From contig CM034537.1 of assembly GCA_020002185.1 (NCBI GenBank), forward strand, positions 66,702,807 to 66,766,806: a stretch of 64,000 bases of DNA, written 5' to 3'. Below the pieces are notes generated by a model, which worked only from the letters and a program-made list of their open reading frames with translations, was not told the DNA's origin and made no database searches. The position numbers and the translations under genes are program-made. This stretch comes from Paraescarpia echinospica (taxonomy: Eukaryota > Annelida > Polychaeta > Sabellida > Siboglinidae). Of the stretch, positions 51,101 to 59,760 are shown piece by piece; position 1 is the stretch's first letter, and each line of letters starts with the position of its first letter.

Positions 51101-54100
51101 CATACATAGAGGGGGGTCTCAGAGAGAGTACATCGAGTACTGAAGAAGTATGGAGTAGCAACAGCCATGCGTCCCCACACCACTCTCAGGCACCTGTTGG
51201 TACATCCCAAGGACAAAGTACAGCTAGAAGAACAGGGCGAACTGGTGTACCTAATACTGTGCAAGAATTGTGGTGCTGAGTACATTGATGAGACAGGTAG
51301 ACTACTCAAGACATGACTGGAGGAACACAGAAAGGACGTAGACAACACAAAAAATGAGAAATACACAAGGAGCGGAAAAAAAAGATTGATGTCTACCATC
51401 AATAACTCCGCCCTTGCAAACCATACGACAACTGAAAACCACATCATAGACTGGGAGGGAGTGAAAATTGTAGACAAGGAACCCAACAGAAGAATTCGGC
51501 ATATCAAGGAAGCCATCTGGATCAGGAAAACCAAAACACCCATCAAAAGAGACGAGGGCAATTACGAACTGCCTCACGTGTGTGATGACGTCATTCAGCG
51601 TCATCGGTATTGATGAAGTCGACGTAACTATGTTGACAAAAGCCTCTACCAGGTAAATTAAACATCTTGGATATGAAAAATGAAAGTTTCTGATTTGAAA
51701 ACGAACTATCCTGAAGAATGTTCAGCAATCTTAAAAGTAATGTTTTTTGTCTACACATAGTAAATAACATATATCAGATGCTCACCTCAAACAAGGAAGG
51801 CACAGGGTTTCTGCCAAGATTATCGTCAAATCCCTTTGTCTGTGCTAACTCGATATGTTGCCATAGAAACTCCTGGAAGCTGCTGTTGCAAGAGGTCACG
51901 GGGTCAGAGCCGAGTTGCGATGATGATGGGTTAAGGGAGGGTTCATTGTTGCTGCTTGAGTACATCTGATTGACGCGTCTGTTGACCTGGTAGCTTCGAC
52001 TGCGGGGTTGGTCTGCGGACATTACAACAGAACCATCAGAATGGTCTAGAATGTTCTTGGTTTTGTTGGGCAGAAGTGCCAGAGAAATTGAAACCAAGCT
52101 GAGAACTGTTGCGACCCTTGAAGGCACAATATAGAAGAACCTTTTGGGTTGTAAACAAACCAATGACAGCACACATCCTCACATCATCTGCCATCACCCA
52201 CTCAGCTGCAGTAAGAATCAGAAACTATAATTTATAAAACAAACTACAATTAAGGTGTACTTTTCTGAATGTATCCATAATTTATGTGTTAACATTTTGG
52301 AACTTCTAACCTGTTTGTCCCCAGCACAGATCTATACATAGATATCAGCAGGAACTACAAGTAGCATTATTTTCTGATTTGCTGATTCGTTACCATTAGC
52401 CGACATGATTACCAGGTTGTGTACAAGTTACAAAACAAAATGACAAGTCACTTACTTAGAAAAAGTACTTTTGTGTTTACTTCAAGTAATTTTTAATTAC
52501 TATTTACTTGTACTTCAAGTACATTTAAAAAAGTACATTTAAAAAAGTACTTTTACTTTAATTTGAGTAACTTTTTTCCTAGTCACATGTACTTTTACTC
52601 AAGTACAAAATAAATGTACTTCTCCCGGCTCTGCATGGTGACACATCTACTTCTGTTGATTACTATGCTCAGATTAAAAGTTGTTTAAAATTTAAGTATA
52701 CATAAATAGTCATCATATAAAAGCATACAAGTTCATCAAGACAGGGGTCATATACAGCATTTTAAACACTGCCAAATGTGAACTAAAATAAGTAAATCAT
52801 CATTTCAGCATTCTACAAACTCTGGTCCATGGGCCAGTCTTAACCTGTGGATGGCATGCAGCTGGCCTGCGAGACTTGCATCAAAAATTGAAACATTTGA
52901 GAAAAGAATTGAAACATTTGAGAAAAAAGTTGATTTGTTGATTATATTGTCAAATATTTGCATATGACATGGTTCATACATGGCATGGGCATCCTTGAAA
53001 ACCTGATATTTTCTCAATGGCATGGAAAAACCTGGAATTCTAAGTTTTCAGAAATAGAACACCGGACACCCAAACGTTCAGTTCTCTGTGTATGGAAACT
53101 GTGAGCTGCAAACCACTCACCTACAGAGGGTGCCAGTGTGGGAACAAGTTTTAAAATACCAAAATACTGTACAGTGGTGATTTAGAATGACAGCCTTCGG
53201 TTTGTTCCATGGGTAGGAGATGTGTAAGGAAGTACAGGGATATTATAATTACTAGTAAGCACAAAAATGTATGTTTTGTGTAAATATCATTGTCAAATAT
53301 AATTTGGTTTTGCCATGGATTTTTTAAAGGAAGCCTGGAAATTACACTAAAAAACAGGGAGTGACCACTGCCTACCTGCATTCCTGTAGAGGGTGCAGTG
53401 GCTGGTCAGTTGTCGGATGTAGAACTGGACAGGGTCAGCAGTGTCCAGAGGCTTCTGGTGGATGTAGACGAACTCCTGATTGGCTGGCACCGCAAACAGT
53501 GAGTTGTTGCTGCAAACAATGACAATACGTGAAAGATCTAAGGGCAAACCTTTTGGGGAATCACATTACAGCCTGTATTATCTAGTACAATATCTAATTA
53601 ATACCAAAATGTGTTATATCCCTGTTAATCAACATACACCCAAGAGTCTGTTTTGATCAAAAGTAATTTTATATAACATTTTGCATAATAACTCTGCAAT
53701 TAATATGTCAGCCAGTGCTACCATTTTCTTTGATTTTGTACTTTTTTTATAACATTGTAAGTTTTGCTTATCTTAAAGACAATTGAATTCTGCACAAGAC
53801 CATGCTAAATATACCAATCAACTTTTAAATTAAACCTGCAAAACTGTATATGCCATGTCTGTGTGTGTTTGCATAGAATGCTACATATTTCTACAAACTC
53901 TTTGTCAGTTTATATTTTCAAACGGCAGCCATTCAAAAACTTCAAATACAAAGCCATTTTAAAAATACCCATAATGCACAGCAGACACTAAAGAATCCAG
54001 TAACACAAATTACATAAGTATCCAGAAGATGATGCCACGTGCACATGTTATCAAAGCTAAAAGACGCTTTCGGGCACTTAAGGAAACCTACCTGATGTTT

Positions 54101-56091
54101 GTGATGACACGAGCCTTGCGTAGGATTCTGTAGATCTGGTCTTCTATGGCATGTTGCAGACGCTTCACTGAAGACACCTTCTGTCATGACAACCAGACAA
54201 TGGGTAAATAAAGAAACCAAGGAAACAGCTTGCAGTTGATATGTACTGCGGTAGTAACCAAGGAAACAGCTTGCAGTTGATATGTACTGCGGTAGTAACC
54301 AAGGAAACAGCTTGCAGTTGATATGTACCACGGTATAAACCAAGGAAACAGCTTGCAGTTGATATGTACTGCGGTAGTAACCAAGGAAACACCTTGCAGT
54401 TGATATGTACAGTGGTAGTAAACAAGGAAACAGCTTGCAGTTGATAAGTATTGCGGTAGTAACCAAGGAAACAGCTTGCAGTTGATGTGTACTGCGGTAG
54501 TAACCAAGGAAACAGCTTGCAGTTGATGTGTACTGCGATATTAACCAAGGAAACAGCTTGCAGTTGATGTGTACTGCGATAGTAACCAAGGAAACAGCTT
54601 GCAGTTGATGTGTACTGCAGTAGTATTCACATTTCTGTCAGACAAGATTTTGTTAATGTTTTTTCTCAAATATCAAGAACCACACAATATTTTAATTTTT
54701 GTAGCAAAAGTTGTATTTACCACCAATATATAGTTAAAAACTCAACAGCCTGAAGATCATTAATAATAATAAGGTAACTAAATCTTTGGAAACCAAGCTC
54801 AGAGGCACATTAAGACAAAAGTGTTGATAAGTAGTATTCAAACACACTGGTTGCTTGTTCTGTCACCCTGAAGTAACAGGGGTGGTAATTATTAGCAGAT
54901 ATTTAGCTGAATCAGTTGTTTTGGATGAGTGACCATCACAAATGCTCTGAACATAACAAGGGCCATGCGGTTAATGGGAGCCAGTTTGTTCCTTTACCCG
55001 GAATTAGCAGGTATAGTACTTTGTAACTGGAAGTCTGCTGTGTTGAACGATGGTAAATTGGACTTCATTGAACATCAAAGTACATTGCCGTTAACTCAGC
55101 TCGATTCGGGCATATTGCCAATCAAGCTTGTTTTGAAACTAGGTGGTTTGTTACCTATGTGAACATGCCCCGGGGTCGTACCTTCCAAATTGTTACCTAT
55201 CTGAACATGCCCCGGGGTCGTACCTTCCAAATTGTTACCTATCTGAACATGCTCTGGGGTCGTACCTTCCAAATTGTTACCTATCTGAACATGCCCCGGG
55301 GTCGTACCTTCCAAATTGTTACCTATCTGAACATGCCCCGGGGTCGTACCTTCCAAATTGTTACCTATCTGAACATGCCCCGGGGTCGTACCTTCCAAAT
55401 TGTTACCTATCTGAACATGCCCCGGGGTCATACCTTCCAAATTGTTACCTATCTCAACATGCCCCGGGGTCGTACCTTCCAAATTGTTACCTATCTGAAC
55501 GTGCCCCGGGGTCGTACCTTTCAAATTGTTACCTATCTGAACGTGCCCCGGGGTCGTACCTTCCAAATTGCGAATGTTGTTATGGGCGTACTAAATACAA
55601 GCTGGCAGGCACTATACCTTCAACATAGTTAGTATCATCTTAAGAACATTATATTAAATAATAAATGAAAACCTAGGATCAGTGTCAGTGCCTCCTTTTA
55701 ACACAGTTGGTTTCTGCATCATTGCTTATGGAGCCTGTTTAGAATCGGAATGCAGTGTTCACAATTTGAATATTTCACAAACAAAATGTTGAAATCAAAA
55801 TTGTGAAGTTAAATAAATAAGTTAGATAAATAAGTGTAACAACAAGTTATATAAACAACTGTTACATATTGTACCTGGTTCCTTGGACTGGTTAGGCCAT
55901 CCTGTCTGGTGCCCCCGTTCATGCCCCCTGAGCCCCCGTTGCTGCCACCCCCGCAGTCAGGGTTGTGTGCGATGGTGGAGGAGGTAAAGACAAAGAGAAC
56001 CCGGGGTGAGCAGGGGCGGGCAGCAAGGGCCCAATCCTTCGAGATGGGCAATCCCTGGAGTAGGTCTGTCACATGGGGCTGCAGCTTCTGT
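35889..56091 (-). CDS. SMG8: SMG8, nonsense-mediated mRNA decay factor (14 exons, N-terminus outside window)
   Basis: Role (family knowledge): SMG8 binds SMG9 and the kinase SMG1 and restrains UPF1 phosphorylation during NMD. Seen: join of 55875-56091, 54092-54180, 53376-53509, 51786-52012, 49197-49336, 48522-48609, 47886-48041, 45293-45445, 43486-43759, 42075-42329, 41449-41580, 39985-40118, 39306-39367, 35889-36108, all minus. Total 2281 bases, 759 complete residues plus stop; every junction keeps phase. Recognition rests on conserved stretches such as LFAVPANQEFVYI, EFLWQHIELAQTKGFDDNLG, ACNCGRTQAERDDPFDLK, PQGLVPKFPSWSLLSLG, HRFFCSGPDKILK, LTSDMPLY and the C-terminal QLMRVFVATPEAPI and IWVLRLPY. 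Vertebrate SMG8 is about 990 residues, so the first about 230, including the nucleotide-binding-like region, are not here. All splice sites are GT-AG except one GC-AG. No stops or frameshifts, so it looks functional. Confidence 0.96.
36452..39090. repeat. Duplicated blocks within last SMG8 intron
   Basis: 36452-36930 matches 32214-32700 and 37990-39090 matches 33280-34400, in the same order and orientation, so the 32.2-34.4 kb interval and this intron share a history of duplication. A 120-190-bp module containing ATTCAATCAAATACAGATTT repeats at about 38610, 38775 and 38925. Confidence 0.8.
37999..38240 (+). pseudogene. Non-LTR reverse transcriptase fragment, copy 2
   Basis: Reads SAFFSSDVELPQGENLSPLL and FAIYLNDFEHC (motif B), then LQMYVLLYADDTRMI (motif C). 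Better preserved than 33280-33530 but lacking motif A. Antisense to SMG8. Confidence 0.75.
39306..39367 (-). CDS. SMG8: SMG8 exon m
   Basis: Reads ELTAHKLLTSDMPLYFPCHC; SDMPLY is invariant in the family. Acceptor CATTGCAG, donor GTGTGT. Confidence 0.93.
39985..40118 (-). CDS. SMG8: SMG8 exon l
   Basis: Reads RSYFGLEYECPRGHRFFCSG and PDKILKSTPG, matching the conserved GFEYE..RGRRF.CSGPDK stretch. Acceptor GTTACAG, donor GTACAC. Confidence 0.95.
40208..40604. repeat. Near-perfect palindrome of about 400 bp in an SMG8 intron
   Basis: Left arm 40208-40395 (AGCAGAAGTAGTTTGTCGGC, CGGCTATTTATAGAACAGTC) and right arm 40424-40604 are reverse complements with a loop of about 28 bp. Probably a MITE or foldback element. 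Just upstream 40150-40200 contains a TATATAGCGCAGTATCC motif typical of an L2/CR1 3' end. If transcribed with SMG8 it would form a long hairpin. Confidence 0.85.
40771..40832. repeat. Single unit related to the 37-bp minisatellite
   Basis: One to two units of TTAATGATGGTATATTGTAA followed by ACAACAACAACACTC and the flank GATGACTACCCTGAA, which also ends the large array at 44641. Suggests the array grew from a dispersed element. Confidence 0.8.
41278..41356. repeat. (CA)n microsatellite
   Basis: About 38 CA units in an SMG8 intron, about 90 bp from the donor of exon k. Confidence 0.97.
41449..41580 (-). CDS. SMG8: SMG8 exon k
   Basis: Reads LDQPGLLHSSNFLLPWDVLV then a Lys/Ser-rich end. Acceptor GTGTTGAG, donor GTAAGT. 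Confidence 0.93.
42075..42329 (-). CDS. SMG8: SMG8 exon j
   Basis: Variable acidic start, then FLSGMMNANSPQGLVPKFPS and SWSLLSLGKYSSYSST. Acceptor TTGTTTCAG, donor GTAAGG. Confidence 0.95.
43486..43759 (-). CDS. SMG8: SMG8 exon i
   Basis: Reads AANFDVYDALEKTCCGQLEH, a variable Thr/Ala-rich linker and LTHSLSLALSLG. Acceptor GACTGCAG, donor GTAGGA. Confidence 0.94.
43842..44642. repeat. 37-bp minisatellite, about 22 units
   Basis: Unit GGTATATTGTAATACCAACA + ACAACACTCTTAATGAT, with variants of 30-37 bp. It begins about 80 bp upstream of the acceptor of SMG8 exon i. Contains no open frame of interest. Confidence 0.95.
44932..45172. repeat. Long (TG)n microsatellite
   Basis: TG tracts with TCTGTG and GCGTACG interruptions. 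On the minus strand (the SMG8 sense) it reads CA. Confidence 0.97.
45293..45445 (-). CDS. SMG8: SMG8 exon h
   Basis: Reads LHRLPGEGGSKGEEEASHIL and KAACNCGRTQAERDDPFDLK; the ACNCG..Q..RDDPFD core is strongly conserved. 51 codons, phase 0 both ends. Acceptor GTCGTAG, donor GTGGGC. Confidence 0.95.
46110..47918. repeat. 44-46-bp minisatellite derived from an SMG8 exon/intron boundary
   Basis: About 40 units. Read on the minus strand each unit holds CTCAGTCTCACTGGCAACCA, CTGTCTCAATGAG and then GTGCAAGGTCTCT or GTACAGTCTCT. This is the end of SMG8 exon g (codons for SLTGNHCLNE) plus its 5' splice site and about 12 intron bases. Unit lengths 44 and 46 are not multiples of three. The unit nearest the exon is the exon itself; units further away vary at ACTGAC/ACCGGC and GTGCAAG/GTACAG. 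Confidence 0.95.
47886..48041 (-). CDS. SMG8: SMG8 exon g, ends inside a minisatellite
   Basis: Reads LFQAKKAFVQHARG, LRQLEEDCEKLWRSGRQLCE and ALSLTGNHCLNE. Acceptor ATATTTAG; donor GAG|GTACAG at 47885. The last 33 bases of the exon and the donor are the first unit of the 44-46-bp array. Confidence 0.93.
48522..48609 (-). CDS. SMG8: SMG8 exon f, GC donor
   Basis: Reads RCAKVLPLAESTYQDSLPQH and YTKSFHLNK. Only a cut at AAG|GCATGT joins in frame to the next exon and aligns without gap to vertebrate SMG8, so this is a GC-AG intron. The GT five bases downstream would shift the frame. Confidence 0.88.
49197..49336 (-). CDS. SMG8: SMG8 exon e
   Basis: Reads LPTVEQWFLVCKELHTFFMV and LRSLLEIDTRFSE. 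Acceptor TTTTTGCAG, donor GTAACT, ends phase 2. A hAT-like insert lies 45 bp upstream. Confidence 0.93.
49381..50511. mobile_element. Non-autonomous hAT-like element
   Basis: The ends are inverted: left CAAAGCTTGACATTAACTCT, right complement CAGGGCTCAACATTAATGCT, each followed by repeated TTGTCC/GGACAAGTA motifs (49420-49490 and 50410-50490). CAGGG..-type ends with such motifs are usual for hAT elements. No transposase frame. An exact 8-bp target duplication was not convincing. The internal part 49515-49700 is shared with 55536-55710. Confidence 0.6.
50719..50766 (-). ncRNA. Hammerhead-ribozyme-like motif, left end of Penelope-like element
   Basis: On the minus strand: GGTA (stem I, 50764-50761), CTGATGA (50760-50754), a stem II of about 7 bp (GTCGACG with CGTTGAC), GAAA (50733-50730), a minimal helix III (one A-T pair with loop GCC), CTC before the predicted cut, then TACC (50724-50721) closing stem I. 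All core bases are intact. Hammerheads with very short helix III are known from Penelope-like elements. Confidence 0.75.
50780..51613 (+). pseudogene. Penelope-like RT C-terminus and GIY-YIG endonuclease, broken
   Basis: Reads FLDAKFTRKEDGSVKSTVYR, THTDQYLNFAAHHPKHQKLS, VVRTLMNRCETI, with a stop at 51014-51016. The nuclease follows: LVYLILCKNCGAEYIDETGR (GIY-YIG type VY..YIG, with the Gly changed to Asp), a stop at 51314-51316 in place of Arg, LEEHRKDVDN, and the C-terminal part ALANHTTTENHIIDWEGVKI, NRRIRHIKEAIWIRK. The RT palm with its catalytic aspartates is missing. Not functional. Confidence 0.9.
51605..51652 (+). ncRNA. Hammerhead-like motif, right end, core mutated
   Basis: Same layout as the left end but on the plus strand: GGTA, TTGATGA in place of CTGATGA (51610-51616), stem II, AAAA in place of GAAA, GCCTC, TACC. 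Two core changes should abolish cleavage. Confidence 0.65.
51786..52012 (-). CDS. SMG8: SMG8 exon d
   Basis: A poorly conserved Ser/Asn-rich first half, then FQEFLWQHIELAQTKGFDDN and GRNPVPSLFE. Acceptor GTCCGCAG, donor GTGAGC. Confidence 0.95.
52440..52635. repeat. AAGTACTTTT / ACTCAAGTAC repeat-rich element
   Basis: Many copies of AAGTACTTTTACTT and CTCAAGTAC in both orientations. Likely the end of a non-autonomous DNA transposon (hAT-type ends look like this), but boundaries are not clear. Confidence 0.45.
53376..53509 (-). CDS. SMG8: SMG8 exon c
   Basis: Reads NNSLFAVPANQEFVYIHQKP and IRQLTSHCTLYRNA. Acceptor TTTGCAG, donor GTAGGC. Confidence 0.95.
54092..54180 (-). CDS. SMG8: SMG8 exon b
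   Basis: Reads KRLQHAIEDQIYRILRKARV, very close to vertebrate SMG8. Acceptor CATGACAG, donor GTAGGT, ends phase 2. A 41-bp minisatellite starts within about 30 bp upstream of the acceptor. Confidence 0.95.
54198..54625. repeat. 41-bp minisatellite, about 10 units, beside SMG8 exon b
   Basis: Unit ACCAAGGAAACAGCTTGCAG + TTGATATGTACTGCGGTAGTA. On the minus strand each unit reads TTTCCTTGGTTACTACCGCAG, which resembles a 3' splice site, so acceptor-like sequence is repeated before the real acceptor at 54181. Confidence 0.95.
55147..55570. repeat. 42-bp minisatellite, about 10 units
   Basis: Unit ACCTATCTGAACATGCCCCG + GGGTCGTACCTTCCAAATTGTT, with the palindrome CCCCGGGG. It runs open in several frames because 42 is a multiple of three; no coding evidence. 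Sequence after it (55560-55710) matches 49540-49700, so the unit seems to come from a dispersed element. Confidence 0.95.
55536..55715. repeat. Dispersed repeat shared with 49515-49700
   Basis: Both contain GGGGT.GTACCTT.CAAAT, CGAA.GTTGTTA, a segment ACCTTCAACAT.GTTAGTAT and CTAGGATCAG. Not assigned to a family. Confidence 0.7.
55875..56091 (-). CDS. SMG8: SMG8 exon a (first in window)
   Basis: Reads QKLQPHVTDLLQGLPISKDW and RPCSPRVLFVFTSS, then a Gly/Asn-rich insert. Acceptor GTGACAG; donor GTACAA. The acceptor lies only about 18 bp from the tail of a retroelement at 56109. An alternative acceptor four bases inside would also be in frame terms possible. Confidence 0.93.
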
Positions 56092-56512
56092 CTGTCACAC
56101 ACAAACACCATATTATTATTATTATAAAGCATTTATAGAGCGCAGTATGTCTGGATAACAAATCTGCTCAAAGGCGCTGACAATCGTAGAGTATAAGTAA
56201 AATACATTAAATGACCTAAAACATATTAAATATAAATATTAAATAGAAAGGTAAACGAATATGATTTAAAAGTAGCATATAAAAATTACATAAAATGTCA
56301 GTTAGATAAACCTGAATAAAAATAAATATATATATATCTACAAGTGTATATGTTGTACATAAATTAAATGAATTAGCCATTTAAATACCTAAAATAAATA
56401 ATGTGCTTAAATAAAATGAAATAAATACATATAATATGCTAATTAAAAAATAAATAAATAAATAAATAACTGCAACCTAAGTACATAACCGAATGTCAAC
56501 ATTGCACAAATG

Positions 56513-58136
56513 TCACTGATGCGGACTGCAAAGTTCTTTGAAGGCCTGTCGAAATAAGTGTGTCTTTAAGAGTGACTTGAAAGTGGCAATGCAGTTTGCA
56601 TGCCTGACTGCATAAGGCAGGGCATTCCACAGGATTGGGCCAGCCACCGAGAAGGAACGACGGCCACAATGTTCAAGGTGATATCTCGGAACAGTCAGCA
56701 GACCTTGTTCGGCCGATATAAGTGATCTGGTCGACGTGTAGGATGTCACGAGCGATGAAATGTACGCAGGGCCGAGATGGTGCACTGCACGATATACCAG
56801 CAGTAACAGCTTGAATTCGATCTGCTGGCGTATAGGCAACCAGTGCAGATGGTACAGAACAGGTGTTTTGTGTTCTCGTCTCCTTGTCCCGGTAATGAGA
56901 CGTGCTGCGGAATTCTGTACCATCTGCAGCTTTCGCAAGTACGTCTCCGGCAGACCATATAACACTGCGTTGCCGTAATCAATATGTGACATGACTAAGG
57001 CGTTCACAATGGTTCTGCAGGCATCAGTGGTAAGACATTTCCGAATTAACGCGATGCTTTGGAGGTGACAATATGCCTCCTGGCAAACACGACGCACTTG
57101 ATTCGTCATCGACATAGTGTTGTCGAGTAGAACGCCGATGTCATGGATAACCGGCCTCGGTGAAACAGCACAGCCACATACATCAATGACTTTGTCAACA
57201 GGCGGGTGAACAAGTTTCTGATTGTTCACTGCAGATATGACGATCACCTCGGTTTTGTTCTCGTTCAGCAGGAGATTATGGAAAGACATCCACGAGATAT
57301 TCGATCGGTGGCCATTGTAAGTGGCTGGTCCCAGGGAAAGTCCACATATAATTGCGTATCATCAGCATACATATGATAGCGTAGTCGATGATGTTCAAAA
57401 ACATGGTTGAGTCCAAGGCAGTAGATCGTGAACAGAAGAGGTCCGAGCACGCTACCCTGAGGCACACCACATGTTAGATCGACACTTCTTGAAATGATGT
57501 TGCCAACTTTAACTGCATGTGTTCGCTGTGACAGATATGACTTCAACCAGCACAGTGCGTTGCACGCCAATGGTGGTCGACAGTATCAAAAGCGGCACTG
57601 AGATCTAGTAGCACCAGTATCACGCTCTTCTTGTTATCCAGAGAAAGCAATATGTCGTCCTGTATGTGTACTAGGGCTGTTTCACAGCTGTGCATTGGAC
57701 GGTACGCACTTTGGAAAATATCGAAGATGCTGTTCGCATCCATGTGCTGTCGTATTTGGATTGCAATGCATCTCTCGACGAGCTTCGATACGAAAGACAG
57801 ATTTGATATTCGACGATAATTCGATAACAATTTTGGATCAAGACCATTCCTCTTTAACAGCGGTGTTACTACGGCATGTTTCATGGCGACAGGTAGTGAT
57901 GCCGACAAGATGGACATGTTAACAATGCTGGTTAACACTGGTCCAAGAATGTCAATGTTAGATTTAAGCATGCTTCCAGAAATGACGTCAACGCTGGAAG
58001 AAGATTTGCTGGATGTCAGACCGCAGATGTTGGTGACTGTAGCAAGTTGAAAGTCATACAATGGTTCTTCAATACGGCATTCGATATCGTGTAGGAATGC
58101 GGGCAGTTGGCATTGCGAGCGTGCATCACCAGCCAT
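56513..58136 (-). pseudogene. Family A reverse transcriptase, frameshifted
   Basis: Three overlapping frames. 58136-57543 has QLPAFLHDIECRI, KLLSNYRRISNLSFVSKLVE and ILVLLDLSAAFDTVDHH (motif A). 57570-57265 has CGVPQGSVLGPLLFTIYCLG (B) and YHMYADDTQLYVDF (C, YADD intact). 57289-56513 has LLLNENKTEVIVIS (D), SHIDYGNAVLYGLPETYLRK and HLHWLPIRQQIEFKLLLL. Two frameshifts, near 57550 and 57280. The C-terminus is complete. A fairly recent insertion. Confidence 0.9.
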
Positions 58137-58177
58137 GTACTGATATCAGTGATCTTATCTGTGAAATAACAGACCAA

Positions 58178-59404
58178 TCATTCAGCTAGCGCATCTGGGT
58201 CGTCGTCACATTCGGGGAGCACAGGCGTACGAGTACAACCCATCCAATTGTTCGTGATGCGATACATTGCTTTGGTATTGTGAGATGTAACTTCGATTTC
58301 AGCACAGTAATAAGCAGATTTGGTTGTGGCGATGCTCTGCTTAAATACGTCACGCAAGTCAGTGTACATTTCACAATGGACAGCTAACCGCATGTGACGC
58401 CACTTGCGCTCTGCTCGTCGCACTGGCCGCCTCATCAGCTGCAAGTTGTCAGTCCGCCATGGTTGTCTTGGATGCACATTTATCAATCGTTGGATGACTG
58501 GTGCATGTCTGTCAATTACCGTTCGAAGTTCATCATTATACTGTTCAAACAGACTCTCAATGTTGTCGGCGGGGTTGTTAATCAATGGCGAAGTGCGTAA
58601 GTCGCACGAAAACTGCTGCATGTTGATTGCAGCGTATTTACGATAAATCACTTCCTTACGCACTCGTCGTGGCTTAGATGAAACCAACTTACACATGATG
58701 ATGTGGTGGTCTGTGAGCAAGGACTCCACCGACACGTCTGTCACTATAGAGCCATTCACTGGGGTGATAACGAGGTGGAGAATGTTACCCCGGCAGTGTG
58801 TTGCCGATGTCCCATGTAGTTTTAGGTTTACATCGTTCAGCAATGCAGTTAAGTCACGTGCATCTTTGTCATCATCGTTTCCATAGCGAACATTGAAATC
58901 ACCAAGTATAACGATTCCGGTGTTTCGAAGTGAAACGCATTCAAGAAATTCGCCGAATTCTATGAGAAATTGGCGAAAGGACTTCGACTTGCGACCAGAC
59001 GATGCTGGTCGGTAAATTACAAAGATGCGTGCCGTTGCCGCAACTCTCAACCCGCGTAACACCATTTCAAGGCATTCGAAAGATTCCGCGGGCCATGGTC
59101 TGGACAGAGAAAGGTGGAAGGAGGTCTTAAAAAAGACCCCAACTCCCCCACCCCGTTGATCACTCCGCGGGAGATGTTCAAAATTGTAACCGTGAGGGAC
59201 CATCGCAGAAGTGAAAGTCTCATCATTATTGCACAACCACGTCTCTGTTAGGCACAGAATGTCGATGTCGTTTTCACATATGTAGTCTGTGACAAAGTCT
59301 GCCTTGTTGCGAAGAGACCTTACGTTCAACAGGCCAATCGTAGCCGTAGTTGGGCTGTCAAACGTAAGTCGAATCAGATTCTGCATGCAGATGTTACGTC
59401 TCAT
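58178..59404 (-). pseudogene. Family A endonuclease (EEP domain) frame
   Basis: A 408-codon frame. LLNVRSLRNKADFVTDYI and DILCLTETWL (motif with catalytic Glu), RGGGVGVFFKTSFHLSLS, IFVIYRPASS, IVILGDFNVRYG (GDFN motif), HCRGNILHLVI and SLLTDHHIIMCKL (DH motif) are in order, so all usual catalytic blocks are present. It ends at TGA 58180-58178 where the related copy at 26870 has CGA; the next codons (YFTDKITDIS) continue in frame, so it is a premature stop. Confidence 0.9.
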
Positions 59405-59760
59405 GGTAAACGATGGAGGGGCGATGGTTGAGTAGCACAGTAATTGGTCTTTGCTTCGATCTCCCTGCCCTACAGCCCCTGCGAGTCCGCCGATTATTCA
59501 AGAGTCCAAGTGGTCCAAGTGGTGCCACACAAGCGTCTAGTAGTGTAAGGTGAAATCTGGTCACAACCGCGCGTCCAATCCGTAGTAGGTCAGTTCGATT
59601 GTACCGGACAAACTGTGAAGAATGGCTGTGCAGTGGTTCTGTTGTTGTCGTCACGTCTGGTCGATCAGCAACAATGTTGTGGCACAGATGCATTTCACTG
59701 CGCAGTTCACTGCACAGGAATAAATTACTAAAATACTAAAAAGTCACTAAACACTTCACA

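Larger units (their letters stand above)
50661..51748 (+). mobile_element. Penelope-like retroelement, 5' truncated, with inverted terminal repeats
   Basis: A 13-bp direct repeat AGTAATGTTTTTT flanks it (50661-50673 and 51736-51748). The ends are inverted repeats of about 90 bp (50675-50766 and 51601-51697). The interior codes for the last part of a Penelope-type RT and a GIY-YIG nuclease on the plus strand, antisense to SMG8. Each end carries a hammerhead-ribozyme-like core. Confidence 0.9.
56109..59760 (-). mobile_element. Near full-length CR1/L2-like non-LTR element (family A)
   Basis: Minus-strand element in the SMG8 intron. It has a 5' leader (about 59405-59760), endonuclease, RT, and a 3' region with an (AAAT)n run at 56447-56470. 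It ends in GCTCTATAAATGCTTTATAA followed by (TAA)n, a 3' end typical of L2/CR1-type elements. Same strand as SMG8. Other copies: 8600-8938 and 25790-27030. Confidence 0.9.

Noticed and set aside
53942..54589. 215-codon frame through the 41-bp array
   Set aside because: Overlaps SMG8 exon b in a different frame; explained by the minisatellite.
55096..55632. Repeated 14-residue proteins on both strands
   Set aside because: Produced by the 42-bp minisatellite within an SMG8 intron.
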